The position numbers and the translations under genes were made by a program. A stretch of DNA of 64,000 bases. Origin: Polytrichum commune. Its lineage: Eukaryota; Streptophyta; Polytrichopsida; Polytrichales; Polytrichaceae. The notes under the pieces were generated by a model, which worked only from the letters and a program-made list of their open reading frames with translations, was not told the DNA's origin and did no database searches. The stretch is taken from positions 12,124,501 through 12,188,500 of the forward strand of contig OX485805.1 in the NCBI GenBank assembly GCA_950295325.1, in the 5' to 3' direction. Shown here piece by piece: positions 36,374 to 47,127 of this stretch; the stretch's first letter is position 1; each line of letters begins with the position of its first letter.

Positions 36374-37174
36374 CCTCCATTTGTGGGCCACTTCCAACCG
36401 TGTGATTAATGGAGCAATATCTCATCCAGTTATCAAAACGCAAGTTGTGAAGATTTTCATTTCAAGTTCGAGGATTCAAGTTGAGATGCAAAAGTTATGA
36501 GATGTCAAAGTGAAGATATCTTTCTCTTTCGGTATTCATATGACCATTGGACCTAGAAATTAATGGTTCACATGTTTTGACCACATAGTCCAATCTCGAT
36601 ATAACACAAGATGTGTTAATTAAGAGTGTCGTTTCTCAATCACAAAGCATTTGCAAATAGCATTTAGGAGTGATCACATAAGGCCGGCATATATACTGCA
36701 GGGGGCTTGAACTTTCAATTCCCGGGTCTTTGATACTCGGAGTTTCATCCAAAATCAAACTATGAGGAGCTTTCACCAATCATTGAGCAAGTGTAAAGCT
36801 TCGCACGGGGATAAACTATGAGGAGGTTCACCAATCATTAAGGTTTCTCATAGAAGATCGTATTTTATCTAGATATACGTTATACCAAGGTCCTCAAGTA
36901 TATGCATAAATGTCGAGCATATATAGCCAAGTACCCATCAAGTGGCAAGCTCTCATTTGTTGACATGTATTTGTTGCCTATCTTCAGACATAAAGTTTTC
37001 TTCCACCAATCGATATTCAATGAAATAAATTTGATTCTAAAGTCCGGGTGGTCGAAAAGGCTAATGGGATTAAAAATACAGTCAACATGGTTGTAAACCA
37101 ACTAATATTCTAAAGTGGCAAAGTGCAGTAGCTTGTGTGAGAGGGAAAAACCAACCAACCAACAACAAAAATAA

Positions 37175-37200
37175 AAACAAACAAACAAACAAACAAACAA
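37175..37200. repeat. (CAAA)n microsatellite
   Basis: About six units after a degenerate CCAA stretch. Confidence 0.9.
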
Positions 37201-38072
37201 GGTAGAGGGGGTATTAACATACATAGAACACGGAATGGATGCTAAGGAAATAAAAGTCACCTACAATTAGTTCAGGTATCTCAAACATAAGATTGATGCA
37301 GGATTTCAGGGTCATTTTTTATTTTTATTTATTTTTATTTTTTTCCTCCTTCCCCTCGGGCAGCCCCTCCTCGAGGTTGGTGAGCACTCTGCAGCTTCTC
37401 ATGAACTTTTCTTTTTCTTTTTCTTTTTTCCTTGGGGGGGGGGGGTGTTTTTCGATCAGATTATTTTCCCTCAAATATCATGACATTTTAGGGCATACAT
37501 AAATAGCACACGAGCTTTGTATTAACACTCCTGTAATTCCTAGTATCTGCAATCCAAAGAAGAGTTTGGTAAAGATCAAAGATGACGAGGAATAAGTATG
37601 ATGTGTTTTTTTGGGTTTTTTTTTCGTAAGGTTGTTCTTTACATTAACACTAGACACACAGAATGTATTGATCTCATCTCCAACGTTGGATTTATTTCAA
37701 CTCCATTATCCATCTCTCTTCTCAAAATAAGTACTATTTCATGTACATGTTATCTTATTTTGAGCACCAAACATAATCAAATGTTCTTTTTTTGGGTGGT
37801 TCAATATTCTATCAAAACAAACACCTCTAGTATGACTCTAAGAACTCTTAACATGGCTTATTCAATAGGGTTATTCAAAAAAGGTAATGTACAACGTCCA
37901 CTCAATACTAATGACTTCAGACACACCTTTATGACCACATAAGAAAATCGCATGCACACTCTTTAAGAATTCATCAAATTTTGTTATTTTTATTGGATTG
38001 TTTTCTTGAATTTGTAACACATCAGAAGATGTTAAACCTCCTGGAAGTAACCACAATAAGCTCATCTATCTT

Positions 38073-38094
38073 ATATATATATATATATATATAT
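38073..38094. repeat. (TA)n microsatellite
   Basis: About eleven TA units. Similar runs lie at 11337-11357 and 34189-34204. Confidence 0.9.
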
Positions 38095-39029
38095 ACATAC
38101 TAATCCTAGAAGTTGGTTTGTTATGGGAGAACTTCAATTTTGTTGTAGTTGTTGATGACCCTAAACTACCGGATGATAGTGGAGAGGTACCCAAATTGAA
38201 CAGAGTGCTTGGCAGTTCGATTCTTGACTATGAAATTGTCTCTCTACTTGACAGAAAAACTAGCCAGGTGATCAAGTGCCTCATGTGTTCCAAACCTAAT
38301 AAAAAAAATTAAGAAAGAAAGAAAGAAAGAAAAGAATGTGTAAAGAAATTGTTTCTTCAACGACAGATAAGGCTAGAGACTGTTGGATGGCTAAACTATT
38401 CTACATGTGACATGAGTGGTTTATGAAAGCATTATGCTTGTGAGGTGCACTTGTAATACGGTCATGGGTTTGCAACAAGATGGGAAATACTTTCGTATTA
38501 TATTGTCAAGCAAGAAAATATAACATATAAAATACACATCACCATAAGTGGATGTAAATGAGACTTCACTCACCTAATGTAATGATGCAAAGTGCATGCC
38601 AAAACCGGGATTGAAAAACATTAAGGTAGCCGACCCGTTCATGACCAATTAAGCAATTTAGCACATATGTAGTTTAAGTATGAGTAGAGAAGAAAAAATT
38701 ATGCAGAGAAATTGAACTAAGAAGCGAATCACATTTTGTCATAATGTTTTTCACAATAACCAAATTACTATGATTTTTTAAAGTGGCCATTCTCTTTGAT
38801 TTGTACTCATGATATAGGCTACCATGTTTCCGATCATCGATTACTTACAAGACCAAGAACGCTTGATTCCCGTAATTGTTGATTGTGGCACTTGAATATG
38901 CTTGCAATCTAAACCTAGTTGCTAGTTGATGACATTTGGCTAAGTTAGGGTTTGACCATGACATGTCAACATTGATTAGGGAATGATATTGTGTTGCACA
39001 GAACTAGGTTGGCTAAGTTGCAAAAATGG

Positions 39030-39412
39030 GGTGGTGGTCAGGAATGAGTCAACTAACTTAGAGTTATCCTTCAATTCAATTGGAATTTTGGTCGGAAGCT
39101 GGTTGATTTGGATACAATATTTTCTATGCTCGGTAAGTTTATGGTGTATCCTTGGAATTTTATGGAGGTTGGAAGGAAGCATTTTCTATATCAGTTCATT
39201 GAGGGTCAGAAGTCATTTTGGCATGCGAAGAGGTGCTAAAATGGGTGTGGCCCAATACACCAATTTTGAATGTTCTTCGTTGAAACCTCCACACCGACTC
39301 TAAGCATGCACTGATAACTTATCAAACATGGAAAGTATAACATGCAAAACCAACCAACTTGTGACCAAAACTTTAATTGAGTTGAAGGATAACTCTATTG
39401 GCCCCACTTCTT
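39030..39412. mobile_element. Foldback element with arms of about 130 bp
   Basis: Left TTAGAGTTATCCTTCAATTC (39058) through GGTTGATTTGG and GTAAGTTTAT is mirrored by ATAACTTATC, CCAACCAACTTG and GAGTTGAAGGATAACTCTAT (to 39402). The arms are perhaps three-quarters identical. Confidence 0.7.
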
Positions 39413-41210
39413 CTCATAATGATGGGCACTCCAACTCAACCTGAACTTCCCAAGCTTGTGAAAGGTTGTTTCATGGGGGCTAGACTTTTTATAGGAAACC
39501 TAAATAACATGCATGGGTTGCTATGCAATTAAACCCCCCTATGTACAAGAGATTTATAGAGAAAGACAAATGTTTACATACTAACAACATGCTAGAAAAT
39601 GGACTCATGTATTTATACTAAGTTTTGAAATTAATGTGATAAATGCCTTTGCTAGATTTACAAAAAGACATCATGAATCAAATGAGCCTTTGTCGCATAT
39701 AAAATCCACTTTCACTTCCCAATGAGAACGTCATTGAACATTTTCTCATCCATAGCATGTAACTCAATGATTGCATCAAGCAAAACAAAGACAAAAGCAT
39801 AATAACTTAGCGACAATTCAAAAAGCAAAACTCAAGGGAGCACATGAGCACTTCAAGCGCCTCTGGTTTATTAAAACCTAGAAAACCAAATGCAAATCGT
39901 AACAAGAATGGACATGGTAGTCATTGAGGACTATTACCATATGACAATATTGGATGAAAACATAAATTAGATGAAACATGTATTGTCAAATTTTTCTCTA
40001 TACCTTAGGGCCCCTTGGCTATTGTACATCTACCTTTACTTCAAATTTCTTAATAGCCTTTTTAAATGTACACGTCGGAGAAAAATAACACCTCACCCTT
40101 ATGTATATTATGTACACTAATGCCTCAAATAATACTTTCTTCTCACACTCACATTAGTCTCTACATGCTTTGAAGAGTCCACTCCGTGGGGGTTGGTTTG
40201 AGTGCAATTCACTCAATGTTATTTGTGGAATTTTCATGCACGAGTTTTCGATGTTACAATGGAATTTGTTTGTGTTATCTTGAAACATGAGGGATGAGCT
40301 ACTTTGAGAGAGATAATGGGCAAGAATAACTCACAAAAAATGCCATGTTTTCTCCCTCAAAAAGGGCCTTTGACCAATCAAATTCACATGGAAAATGAGC
40401 AGAAGCTTGTGTGATCCACTAAATGGGAATAACTTAATATTTGAGCACCTCCACATAACTTCATGCCAAAATATGCAAACCATAATAGGCTAGTCACCTT
40501 GCATTTGGAGTATTTGAATTGTTCCATGTTTCTAAGCACATATATGCAAAGAATCCTCTAAAACTCAAAGAGTGCCCAAATGTTAAAAGGAATGGTCGAT
40601 GTGAGCACAAATGCTGTATTATCACGAACATAAAAAAAAATGATTTCCCCAAAATAAACATCATTGATGTCCATGCAAAGTTTGCATTGAAGTGCCAACC
40701 ATTGATCAGTGTCAACACCCTCACATGAGCTCCCAACACAACAAATACATGACCACTTCCCACTTATAAATCCATACTCTAATCATCTCCAAGTTGCAAG
40801 GCTCAAGAATCTATGGGTAGATATCCATGTTGGCTTGATGTTTTTAGTTATTTTGATTGTGGATGAACAAGTTGGGTGGGGTTAATATAGGGAAGAAATC
40901 ATCCATCAACCCAAAATGGGTTGCTTGGGAAGTTAGGGGTTATGTTCAACACCTTCATGAAAATTCCAATTGAAGAAACAAACGGAACCCCATCACCTTA
41001 GACCTACTTAGCACTCAGTGAAATGCTAAATTGAAAATCATGACCATGGGTTTGGAGTTTATATGACGATTACTAGAGTAGAGGTGCCCATTCCCTGATC
41101 AAGACCCCATCAACAATCTATAGGGTGCCATAATTTCGATTAGGCAAGGACTTATGTCGGTAATTTCTATTTGTGGGTGGTTATAATAAGGTTCCACTTT
41201 TCACGGTTTC
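39413..41210. other. Unassigned AT-rich DNA
   Basis: Short frames on both strands at 40494-40763 and no terminal repeats found. Confidence 0.45.
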
Positions 41211-41213
41211 TAA

Positions 41214-41392
41214 GGTTAGTTTCCATGTAGGTTGCTTGCCCACCAGTTTCTAGTGTGAATAAGGACAAACTTGCCCAAATGTAAAGGAAATATGGTGGGG
41301 TAGGGTTTGTATGTGTTTAACTAAATGTGAACACCTCTGACCCATTATTATCTAGAATCTAGTGGGCGAGCAACCTACATGGAAACTCACCC
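41214..41392. mobile_element. Tourist-like MITE, 179 bp
   Basis: The ends GGTTAGTTTCCATGTAGGTT and AACCTACATGGAAACTCACCC invert over about 33 bp, with TAA on both sides (41211-41213 and 41393-41395). It is related to 43025-43328. Confidence 0.9.
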
Positions 41393-41395
41393 TAA

Positions 41396-43024
41396 GTCTT
41401 AAACTTCGCTTATGGTACCAGTAGCAAATCAACAGTACCATCACACATGCCCCTAGTTTTGAGTGCTAATGTGAGGAGGAATTTGTCTCAAAACGAGTGG
41501 TTATAATAGACTCTAGACATTGGTAATGTGTTCGAGCCAACTTCTGACTCCCAAAATTCATAGTAATTTCATTTTAAGGGAAAAAAAAACCAAAAAAATA
41601 TGAAGTCTTCCTAATTTCTATCTTTCTACACGGAAAAAAAATGCACTGCCTTAAACTTCTCTAGATTTGGCGCAAAATCTTTTAAGTGATTGATGATGGG
41701 CGCCTCTTCTATAGTCGCCACGCGGCTTCACGAGAATGAATTTTGCAACCAAGTAGCTTTACAAACAACTAGGCAACTTCCTACCAACAAACTTCACGAA
41801 CATCATGTACCCCGAATATGTCACCGTGGCGCCCACTCCATCACCCCTTTTACAAAACTTTATACAAGCATGTGAGTCGAAAATCGCCTCCATAGCCGGA
41901 CGCTCCTTTGAACTCGTTTCACAACAATAGCATTTAACAACACTCACGATGACATTCACCTTGTTGTCGGTGTGAAAGGCTTGATTGGGTTGTGGGGCCC
42001 TAGTGCACGTGACAACCTCCATGCATGATATTACTACTTGTTACATTGATTTTCTTCACATTAAGAATGTGGGCTTTTTGGATTAGTTAACTCTAGGGAG
42101 GATTACCCAATACACTCATAATTTGTCCAAAATTTATGAGCAACATGTACGTGATACATTGATGTTTTTTTGATCGTTTTTTATACTGAGATATGGTGAA
42201 AGTTCATGGGAATATCATGTTCTTTCATGTTTAGTTTAAATCAATCAACTAAAATTAGTAATATATATCTAAATATATAATGGGAATATCCACATGTGTG
42301 ATTTTATTGGTGGATCCGTCCACAAAGCTCAAACATATTGTGATCACATACTACATATTTGACGAGAGAGGAGAGGGGATCACAAGTTGCAACAATAAGG
42401 AGACATCCACTAAAGCGAGTTATCATGGGGACATAATCGGTATGTCGGTGGAAACTAGAGGTTTATGGAACGAAATGGTCTTTGCATGGATACAATACTA
42501 GCACATGTGGGAAGGGGGGGGGGTCCTTAGAAGTATTCTCCACTTGGATTTTAAGCAACTTGTTCAAAAGACTTAAACAACCTTGGTCTAATATTTGCTT
42601 AACTGGTGAGCTCCATGTCACTTTGACTTGGCAACTTCCGACCAACAAACTCCATGATCATGTATGTGCACGCACACATGCACGCAACCGCCCCGCCCCG
42701 CCCGGGCAGGCAGGCGGGGGGGGGGGGGTGTCTCGGCGAAGATTCTCATGACGGGAGCCGCTTGTGTCACTTGGCCATGTAAGTATAATGTAAAGATTCA
42801 AAGTGTACTCCGTGAGCCACGCTCCCCCCAAATAATGTACCATGGGTGGGTGGGGGGGTCCTCAACCCCCCCCCCCTCCCGAGACCCCACATGCCGTGGC
42901 TCCATGTCTTGCTCTTTGAGCCAGGCCCCCACTGATACTGAAAGAGGTTAAAACTGTCCAGTAAAAACACGCCTCCCGTAGATTGTAAGGTCGGTGGTGA
43001 ACTCATCTCAATCGGGTGATGGTA
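41396..43024. other. Unassigned DNA with three G/C runs
   Basis: GGCAACTTCCTACCAACAAA (41772) recurs as GGCAACTTCCGACCAACAAA (42630), hinting at a diverged duplication. G/C runs at 42514, 42716 and 42866 with a GC-rich patch at 42690-42730. Confidence 0.4.
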
Positions 43025-43328
43025 GGGCGAGTTTTCATGTAAGCCGCCTGCCCACGTGATTATAGTGGGAACAAGAACACATGTAGAGTGGATCTGGTGG
43101 GATGGTGTTCATATGTGCCGATCAATATATTGGTTATTTCAAGTGTTTAATGTTTGTATGTGGCTAGTGGACACATGGAAGTCTAGCGGCCCAAGGCCCA
43201 CAACCCTCCACATTCTAGTAGGCCAACAGAATGTGCTTGGTTGGTTGCTTTTTGTTTATGGGAACACCTCCGACCCACTGGTATCCATAATCTAGTGGCG
43301 GGTGAGCAACCTACAAGGAAACTCGCCC
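43025..43328. mobile_element. Tourist-like MITE, 304 bp, same family
   Basis: The ends GGGCGAGTTTTCATGTAAGC and AACCTACAAGGAAACTCGCCC are inverted, and the interior ACACCTC-GACCCA and ATCTAGTGG blocks are shared with 41214-41392. The flanking triplets differ (GTA and TGA), so the copy is older or its edges have decayed. Confidence 0.78.
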
Positions 43329-43879
43329 TGAATCCACCAATTAAGAAGTGTTGGTTAACTTTTTATCGTGTCAAAGTTAAATCAACTATAAATTATTGAT
43401 GTTTGTCAAGGGGGTGAGAGAGGGGTCTAGTGAACCAACCCCCCCCCCCTCCTCCTTATGTTTGTGATTTGTTCATTCCAAGTAGGCGAGGTAGAGTGGG
43501 GGGTCCCTCCAAATACCATGACATGACTGTGATTAGTTCATTCCAACTGGGTCCTCTTTAGAATATTTTTTGCTATCTTGGACACTGATTCCAGAGCCAA
43601 AATAACTAAAGATTGATGCGACGGTTTGTTGTGTTAGGAAAACCAAAAAGTCAAAGCTTAACACCCGCTCCATGTAGACCACTTCAAGCCCACCACATAA
43701 CCACTTAAATAGATCAAATGCATGCTCTTTGAAAGTGAGCCAGAATTTGAGATTTACTCAACTAAATGATCAAATACCCTTTCTTATGATAGTCAATTTG
43801 TACAAGACTTGCTAATCGGTTGGATTTTTCTCTTGTATTTAGTGCACATCACGATCACGAGAGGCCAAACCTCGTGGAA

Positions 43880-44530
43880 AGTAACCATAAGAAGCTCATC
43901 TACCGTAATTGTGGTCATGTTTGCCTTTGATGAGCCCAAAAAAATAAAGGGTGGGTGGGGAGAAGTGGGGAGCAATAAAATACAATCATCCATGTGTGGT
44001 GGTGTTCAACATTACCATACATTGACTCCAGTTGGGCAATCCTATGCCCAAATTCAATTTTCACGTCATCGATCAAGAGGTTTGACCAAATGGCACGATG
44101 ACTCATGGCATTCAAATTACTTGTGCTTAGGATAATTAACAAAACACAACCCGACATTGTTGTGAGTTCATGTCTGATTGGACAAGTTTATAGTTGAGTA
44201 TGGTTATCTACATCATGTTTTAGGAAGTTTCAACCGCTGATACAATGACAAGTGGCACTTGGACCCTGGTAGTTACTAAAGTGTAAACAACCACACGTAG
44301 GTCAATTGAGTTCACTTTCAACTTCACTGAAAAAACACAATGGAGCATTAAAATGAATTTCGGTGTGTGATGTTCAGCATTCCCAGCCATGCACATTTGA
44401 GTGGGAAAATCTATGCCCAAATTCAATTTCCACGTCATTTTGTAAGAGGTTTTAGCCAATGGTAGATGACACATGGCACTTTTGTTTCAAAAAAAACTCA
44501 CACGTAGGTTAATCGAGCTCATTTCACCTT
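43880..44530. repeat. Diverged tandem duplication, offset about 365 bp
   Basis: TATGCCCAAATTCAATTTTC (44044) and TATGCCCAAATTCAATTTCC (44411) sit in blocks that also share GTGTGRTG-TTCA, AAGAGGTTT and GGCAC. A partial third start (CACACGTAGGTTAATCGAG) lies at 44502. Confidence 0.6.
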
Positions 44531-44542
44531 CGATGGAAAAGG

Positions 44543-44562
44543 GTGTGTGTGTGTGTGTGTGT
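44543..44562. repeat. (GT)n microsatellite
   Basis: Nine to ten GT units in the tail of the third local repeat copy. Confidence 0.85.
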
Positions 44563-44589
44563 TGTGGGGGAGGGGCTCAAAGGGGAGAA

Positions 44590-44865
44590 CAAGACATCAC
44601 AACATTTGCCTAGCAATTCCATACTAAGCGGATTAACTTGGGACTTACGAAACTATTTTCCATCCTCCAGTGCCTCTTTGATGAGAAACTTCCGAACAAA
44701 TCTTATAAAAAAACATTATAGAATCTTGTTCTTTCTTCTTAGTGGATTTTTATGGATTTTTGTAAAACAAAGAAACGATCTTGTCTTCAAACCCCCCCCC
44801 CTTGATGTTTGGTTGAGAATACCCGATATAGCATTTGCGATGTGCGTCTTGATCATGGTATGATC
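44590..44865 (+). pseudogene. LINE reverse-transcriptase C-terminal relic
   Basis: Reads KHYRILFFLLSGFLWIFVKQ then RNDLVFK, the same LW-x-x-x-x-x-RND-x-VF tail as in plant LINEs, and ends at a stop at 44863. The upstream domains are missing. A C10 run at 44792-44801 lies within the frame. Confidence 0.4.
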
Positions 44866-45179
44866 AAGTGACAAAGGACTCTCAAAAATATCAAGATTAC
44901 TCCGGGTCTCACTTTCAATAATATCTTGAAAGAACTTGATATGGTTGGATGTGTTAAAGACCTTATTACTTATCAAAGTAACTTAGTTGTTACTTGAAGA
45001 AAAGGAAAAAAGAAAAAGAACCCCCAAGATGGGTATCGGCACCTAATGCCGTGCAGGTCCATGTTTTGGCGTTGTTTTGTTCCATTTTCCTCTTGCAAAT
45101 TCAATTTGTTCAATTTGCTCCCCAATTTTTCTTTTCTTTTCTTTTCTTTAGTTTAAAATTCAAGAGGAGAGGAACAGCA

Positions 45180-45767
45180 GCAGCTGCTAGCAGGGGCTGC
45201 TGGGGCATCCACAACGTGAATTGCTGAGGCGCTTTAATAAAATCCACACGGTACGTACATGTGAAAGGCGCGGGCTCATTATCAGGTCCCCGGCGAGGGT
45301 TAGTAGTGTAGTACGACCACCCCCCGGCCCCCCCGCCCGGCCCGGCCCGGCCCAGGCCCAGGCCCATGTACGTGACGCGTACATCCCAGGCAGGCGCAAA
45401 AGACAAGTGCACTCTCCGGCAAGAAACCTGCGCTCTCGAGCTCCTGTGGCTCTCCGCCTGCCACCGATGTCGCCTGGTCGCCTTGCCATCGCCGCTTTAG
45501 CTTGCGAATTCGGCCTTTTCGACCTTTACCTTAGGTCATGCCTTGTAAGTAATGCGTCAACTGCCGCACATCTCTTAGAAACGCCTTTCTCGCGCTACTC
45601 CGTCGTCACTCACTAGAGCACCACATACCCCCCCCCTGCGCGCGCGGATTTTATCTTTCCAACCTCAACCTGGTCGGTGTGTGTTTGTTTCCCAAGCCTG
45701 TTTCAAGCCGGTCGCTCTGCTGGCCTTGCGTTGGGTGCAGAGAAGAGAACAGCAGCCCTTTTCTGTG
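45180..45767 (+). promoter_or_regulatory. GC/CpG-rich upstream region of the Dof gene
   Basis: This stretch is much richer in G+C and CpG than the rest of the window, with CCCGGCC-type repeats at about 45320-45360 and a near-palindrome TGTACGTGACGCGTACA at 45367-45383. It probably covers the promoter and first leader exon. No convincing TATA box is seen. A C9 run lies at 45628-45636. Confidence 0.4.
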
Positions 45768-46135
45768 GTGAGTAGCGAAAGGGGTTAGTGAAGCGAAGAG
45801 GAATGGCTCTAGGCTGAAGTTGCAGTTCTGTGCTTGATTCATATGCTTGGAAGCAAGGATAAGAAGGATTATGCTCAGAGTTTCGGTTTGGCTGCGGTTT
45901 GGATGAAGCAAGGAGGAGGCGTGTGGTAGTAGTTGGCGGGAGGAGGCCAGCAGCCGGACATGGAAGAAAATTTGTTGCGTTAGACGAGTGGCTGGTATTG
46001 GATAATAGTAGTGTAGACAATGCGGTGATGTGTGTATATGATTTCTTGGAGTCACTAGAGGTTTGGTAGTAGAAGCGTGGCTAATTGGATTTTGCAAGTT
46101 CGGTGAGAGGGTGATCAAACGATCCAGCTATGCAG
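45768..46135 (+). other. Possible 5' UTR intron of the Dof gene
   Basis: A good donor (TGTG followed by GTGAGT at 45768) and an acceptor (CTATGCAG ending at 46135) bracket 368 bases just upstream of the Dof start. Leader introns are common in plant transcription factors. Splicing would remove several upstream ATGs. This is inferred from splice-site motifs only. Confidence 0.35.
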
Positions 46136-46179
46136 GTGCGGAGGATTGTGGTAGTGTGAGTATTTAATCTAGATACACA

Positions 46180-46205
46180 ATGTGGTAATGTGTGGCGATG
46201 GATGA
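46180..46205 (+). promoter_or_regulatory. Two overlapping mini uORFs before the Dof start
   Basis: ATG TGG TAA at 46180-46188 ends in TAATG, whose ATG (46188) opens a second frame of five codons and a stop (46188-46205). That second frame runs across the Dof ATG at 46198 in another reading frame. Ribosomes using 46188 would terminate just past the real start. The arrangement suggests translational damping of the Dof protein, if the leader contains this stretch, which lies downstream of the proposed intron. Confidence 0.5.
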
Positions 46206-47127
46206 TTCTACGGGCTCAGAGTGGACGATGCTTCCTAGCAGCTCCAACCATGAGCAACAGCAACAACAGCAGCAACAGGAGAAGAAGGCGAGCCAATTAT
46301 TCGCGCAGAGGGCGCTGCAGGAGCGCCGTTTGAAGCCACCCGATCAAGTCATCGCGTGTCCTCGATGTCAATCGTTGAACACTAAGTTCTGCTACTACAA
46401 CAACTACAGCTTAACGCAGCCGCGGCACTTCTGTAAAAGTTGCCGTCGGTACTGGACCGCGGGCGGAACTTTACGTAATGTGCCCGTCGGAGGCGGGTGT
46501 CGGAAGAATAAGAGGACGAAGCCACGCACACCGGATGCGGCTAGTAGCGGCGGTGCTGTAAGCTCAGACAGCGATCATAGCTTATCCGTCGGTCCCGGGT
46601 TACAACATCATCAAGGATTCGGGGGTTCGGGGGGTTACTTGGATTCTAGCGAGGGTTCTTACGCCGGTGTAGAACAATCCGTCCGCGTCACGCAGGACCC
46701 TTCAGGCGAGGGAAGTCTATCCTTCCCGTTTCACCTGAGCCAGCCTACTCCTCTATCTCAGCATATGCACATGCATCCTTTTGAAGCCGGGATTCCGGGC
46801 ATCAACTTTTTTCGAGGTCCACGGCCGGAAACCACGTTAAACTTGCACCCTTCACCCGGGGATTTGAGCTCAATTTTCGACACTTCGAACGTCCCCAGGC
46901 CCGGCGGCTTAACATCATCTCTTAGTGAAGGTCTTGTATCATTCAGTAGTAACCACCCCGGCTACCCCGTCGCCGGCGTGGATCAACAATCATCAACTTA
47001 CGCAGGCTTGGAGGCGTGGAGAGCACACCAGGCGCAGCATCAGCATGCGCATGCGCCGAGTAGTGTTTGGGGAAACGAGGCTATGCAAGGCGAGGTGGAT
47101 ATGAAAAGACAACAGGTCAATTTCTAG
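46198..47127 (+). CDS. Dof-type zinc-finger transcription factor
   Basis: Nuclear DNA-binding protein of the plant Dof family, which binds AAAG-type sites through one C2C2 zinc finger. The ATG at 46198 gives 309 residues; the frame stays open three bases further up only through GTG and GCG codons, so 46198 is the first in-frame ATG. The finger is complete: Cys54, Cys57, Cys79 and Cys82 give CX2CX21CX2C, with [14 protein letters not shown] between the pairs and [14 protein letters not shown] after it. An eight-Gln run lies at residues 20-27 and a His/Gln-rich stretch near the C terminus; the rest is low-complexity Ser/Gly/Pro, usual for the family. The finger tail reads [17 protein letters not shown]: the TAGG is as in cycling Dof factors, the GGGCRKNK as in other Dofs. 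No intron interrupts the coding region. It lies in GC- and CpG-richer DNA unlike its surroundings. The family call is secure; the subgroup and target genes are not. Confidence 0.96.
   Translation: MDDSTGSEWTMLPSSSNHEQQQQQQQQEKKASQLFAQRALQERRLKPPDQVIACPRCQSLNTKFCYYNNYSLTQPRHFCKSCRRYWTAGGTLRNVPVGGGCRKNKRTKPRTPDAASSGGAVSSDSDHSLSVGPGLQHHQGFGGSGGYLDSSEGSYAGVEQSVRVTQDPSGEGSLSFPFHLSQPTPLSQHMHMHPFEAGIPGINFFRGPRPETTLNLHPSPGDLSSIFDTSNVPRPGGLTSSLSEGLVSFSSNHPGYPVAGVDQQSSTYAGLEAWRAHQAQHQHAHAPSSVWGNEAMQGEVDMKRQQVNF

Larger units (their letters stand above)
36374..39020. other. Unassigned AT-rich DNA
   Basis: Simple repeats at 37175, 37415-37445 and 38073. The frame 37598-37942 begins with ATG but has no recognisable motif. 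Confidence 0.45.

Noticed and set aside
38205-38240. GTTCGATTC resembling a tRNA B box
   Set aside because: No paired T stem or acceptor stem.
45651-46118. 155-codon minus-strand frame upstream of Dof
   Set aside because: It lies opposite the Dof leader, is low-complexity (Leu/Ser/Pro/Thr), and matches no family.
46192-46197. Earlier Dof start two codons upstream
   Set aside because: The codon is GTG. The first ATG in frame is 46198, so the eukaryotic start is placed there.
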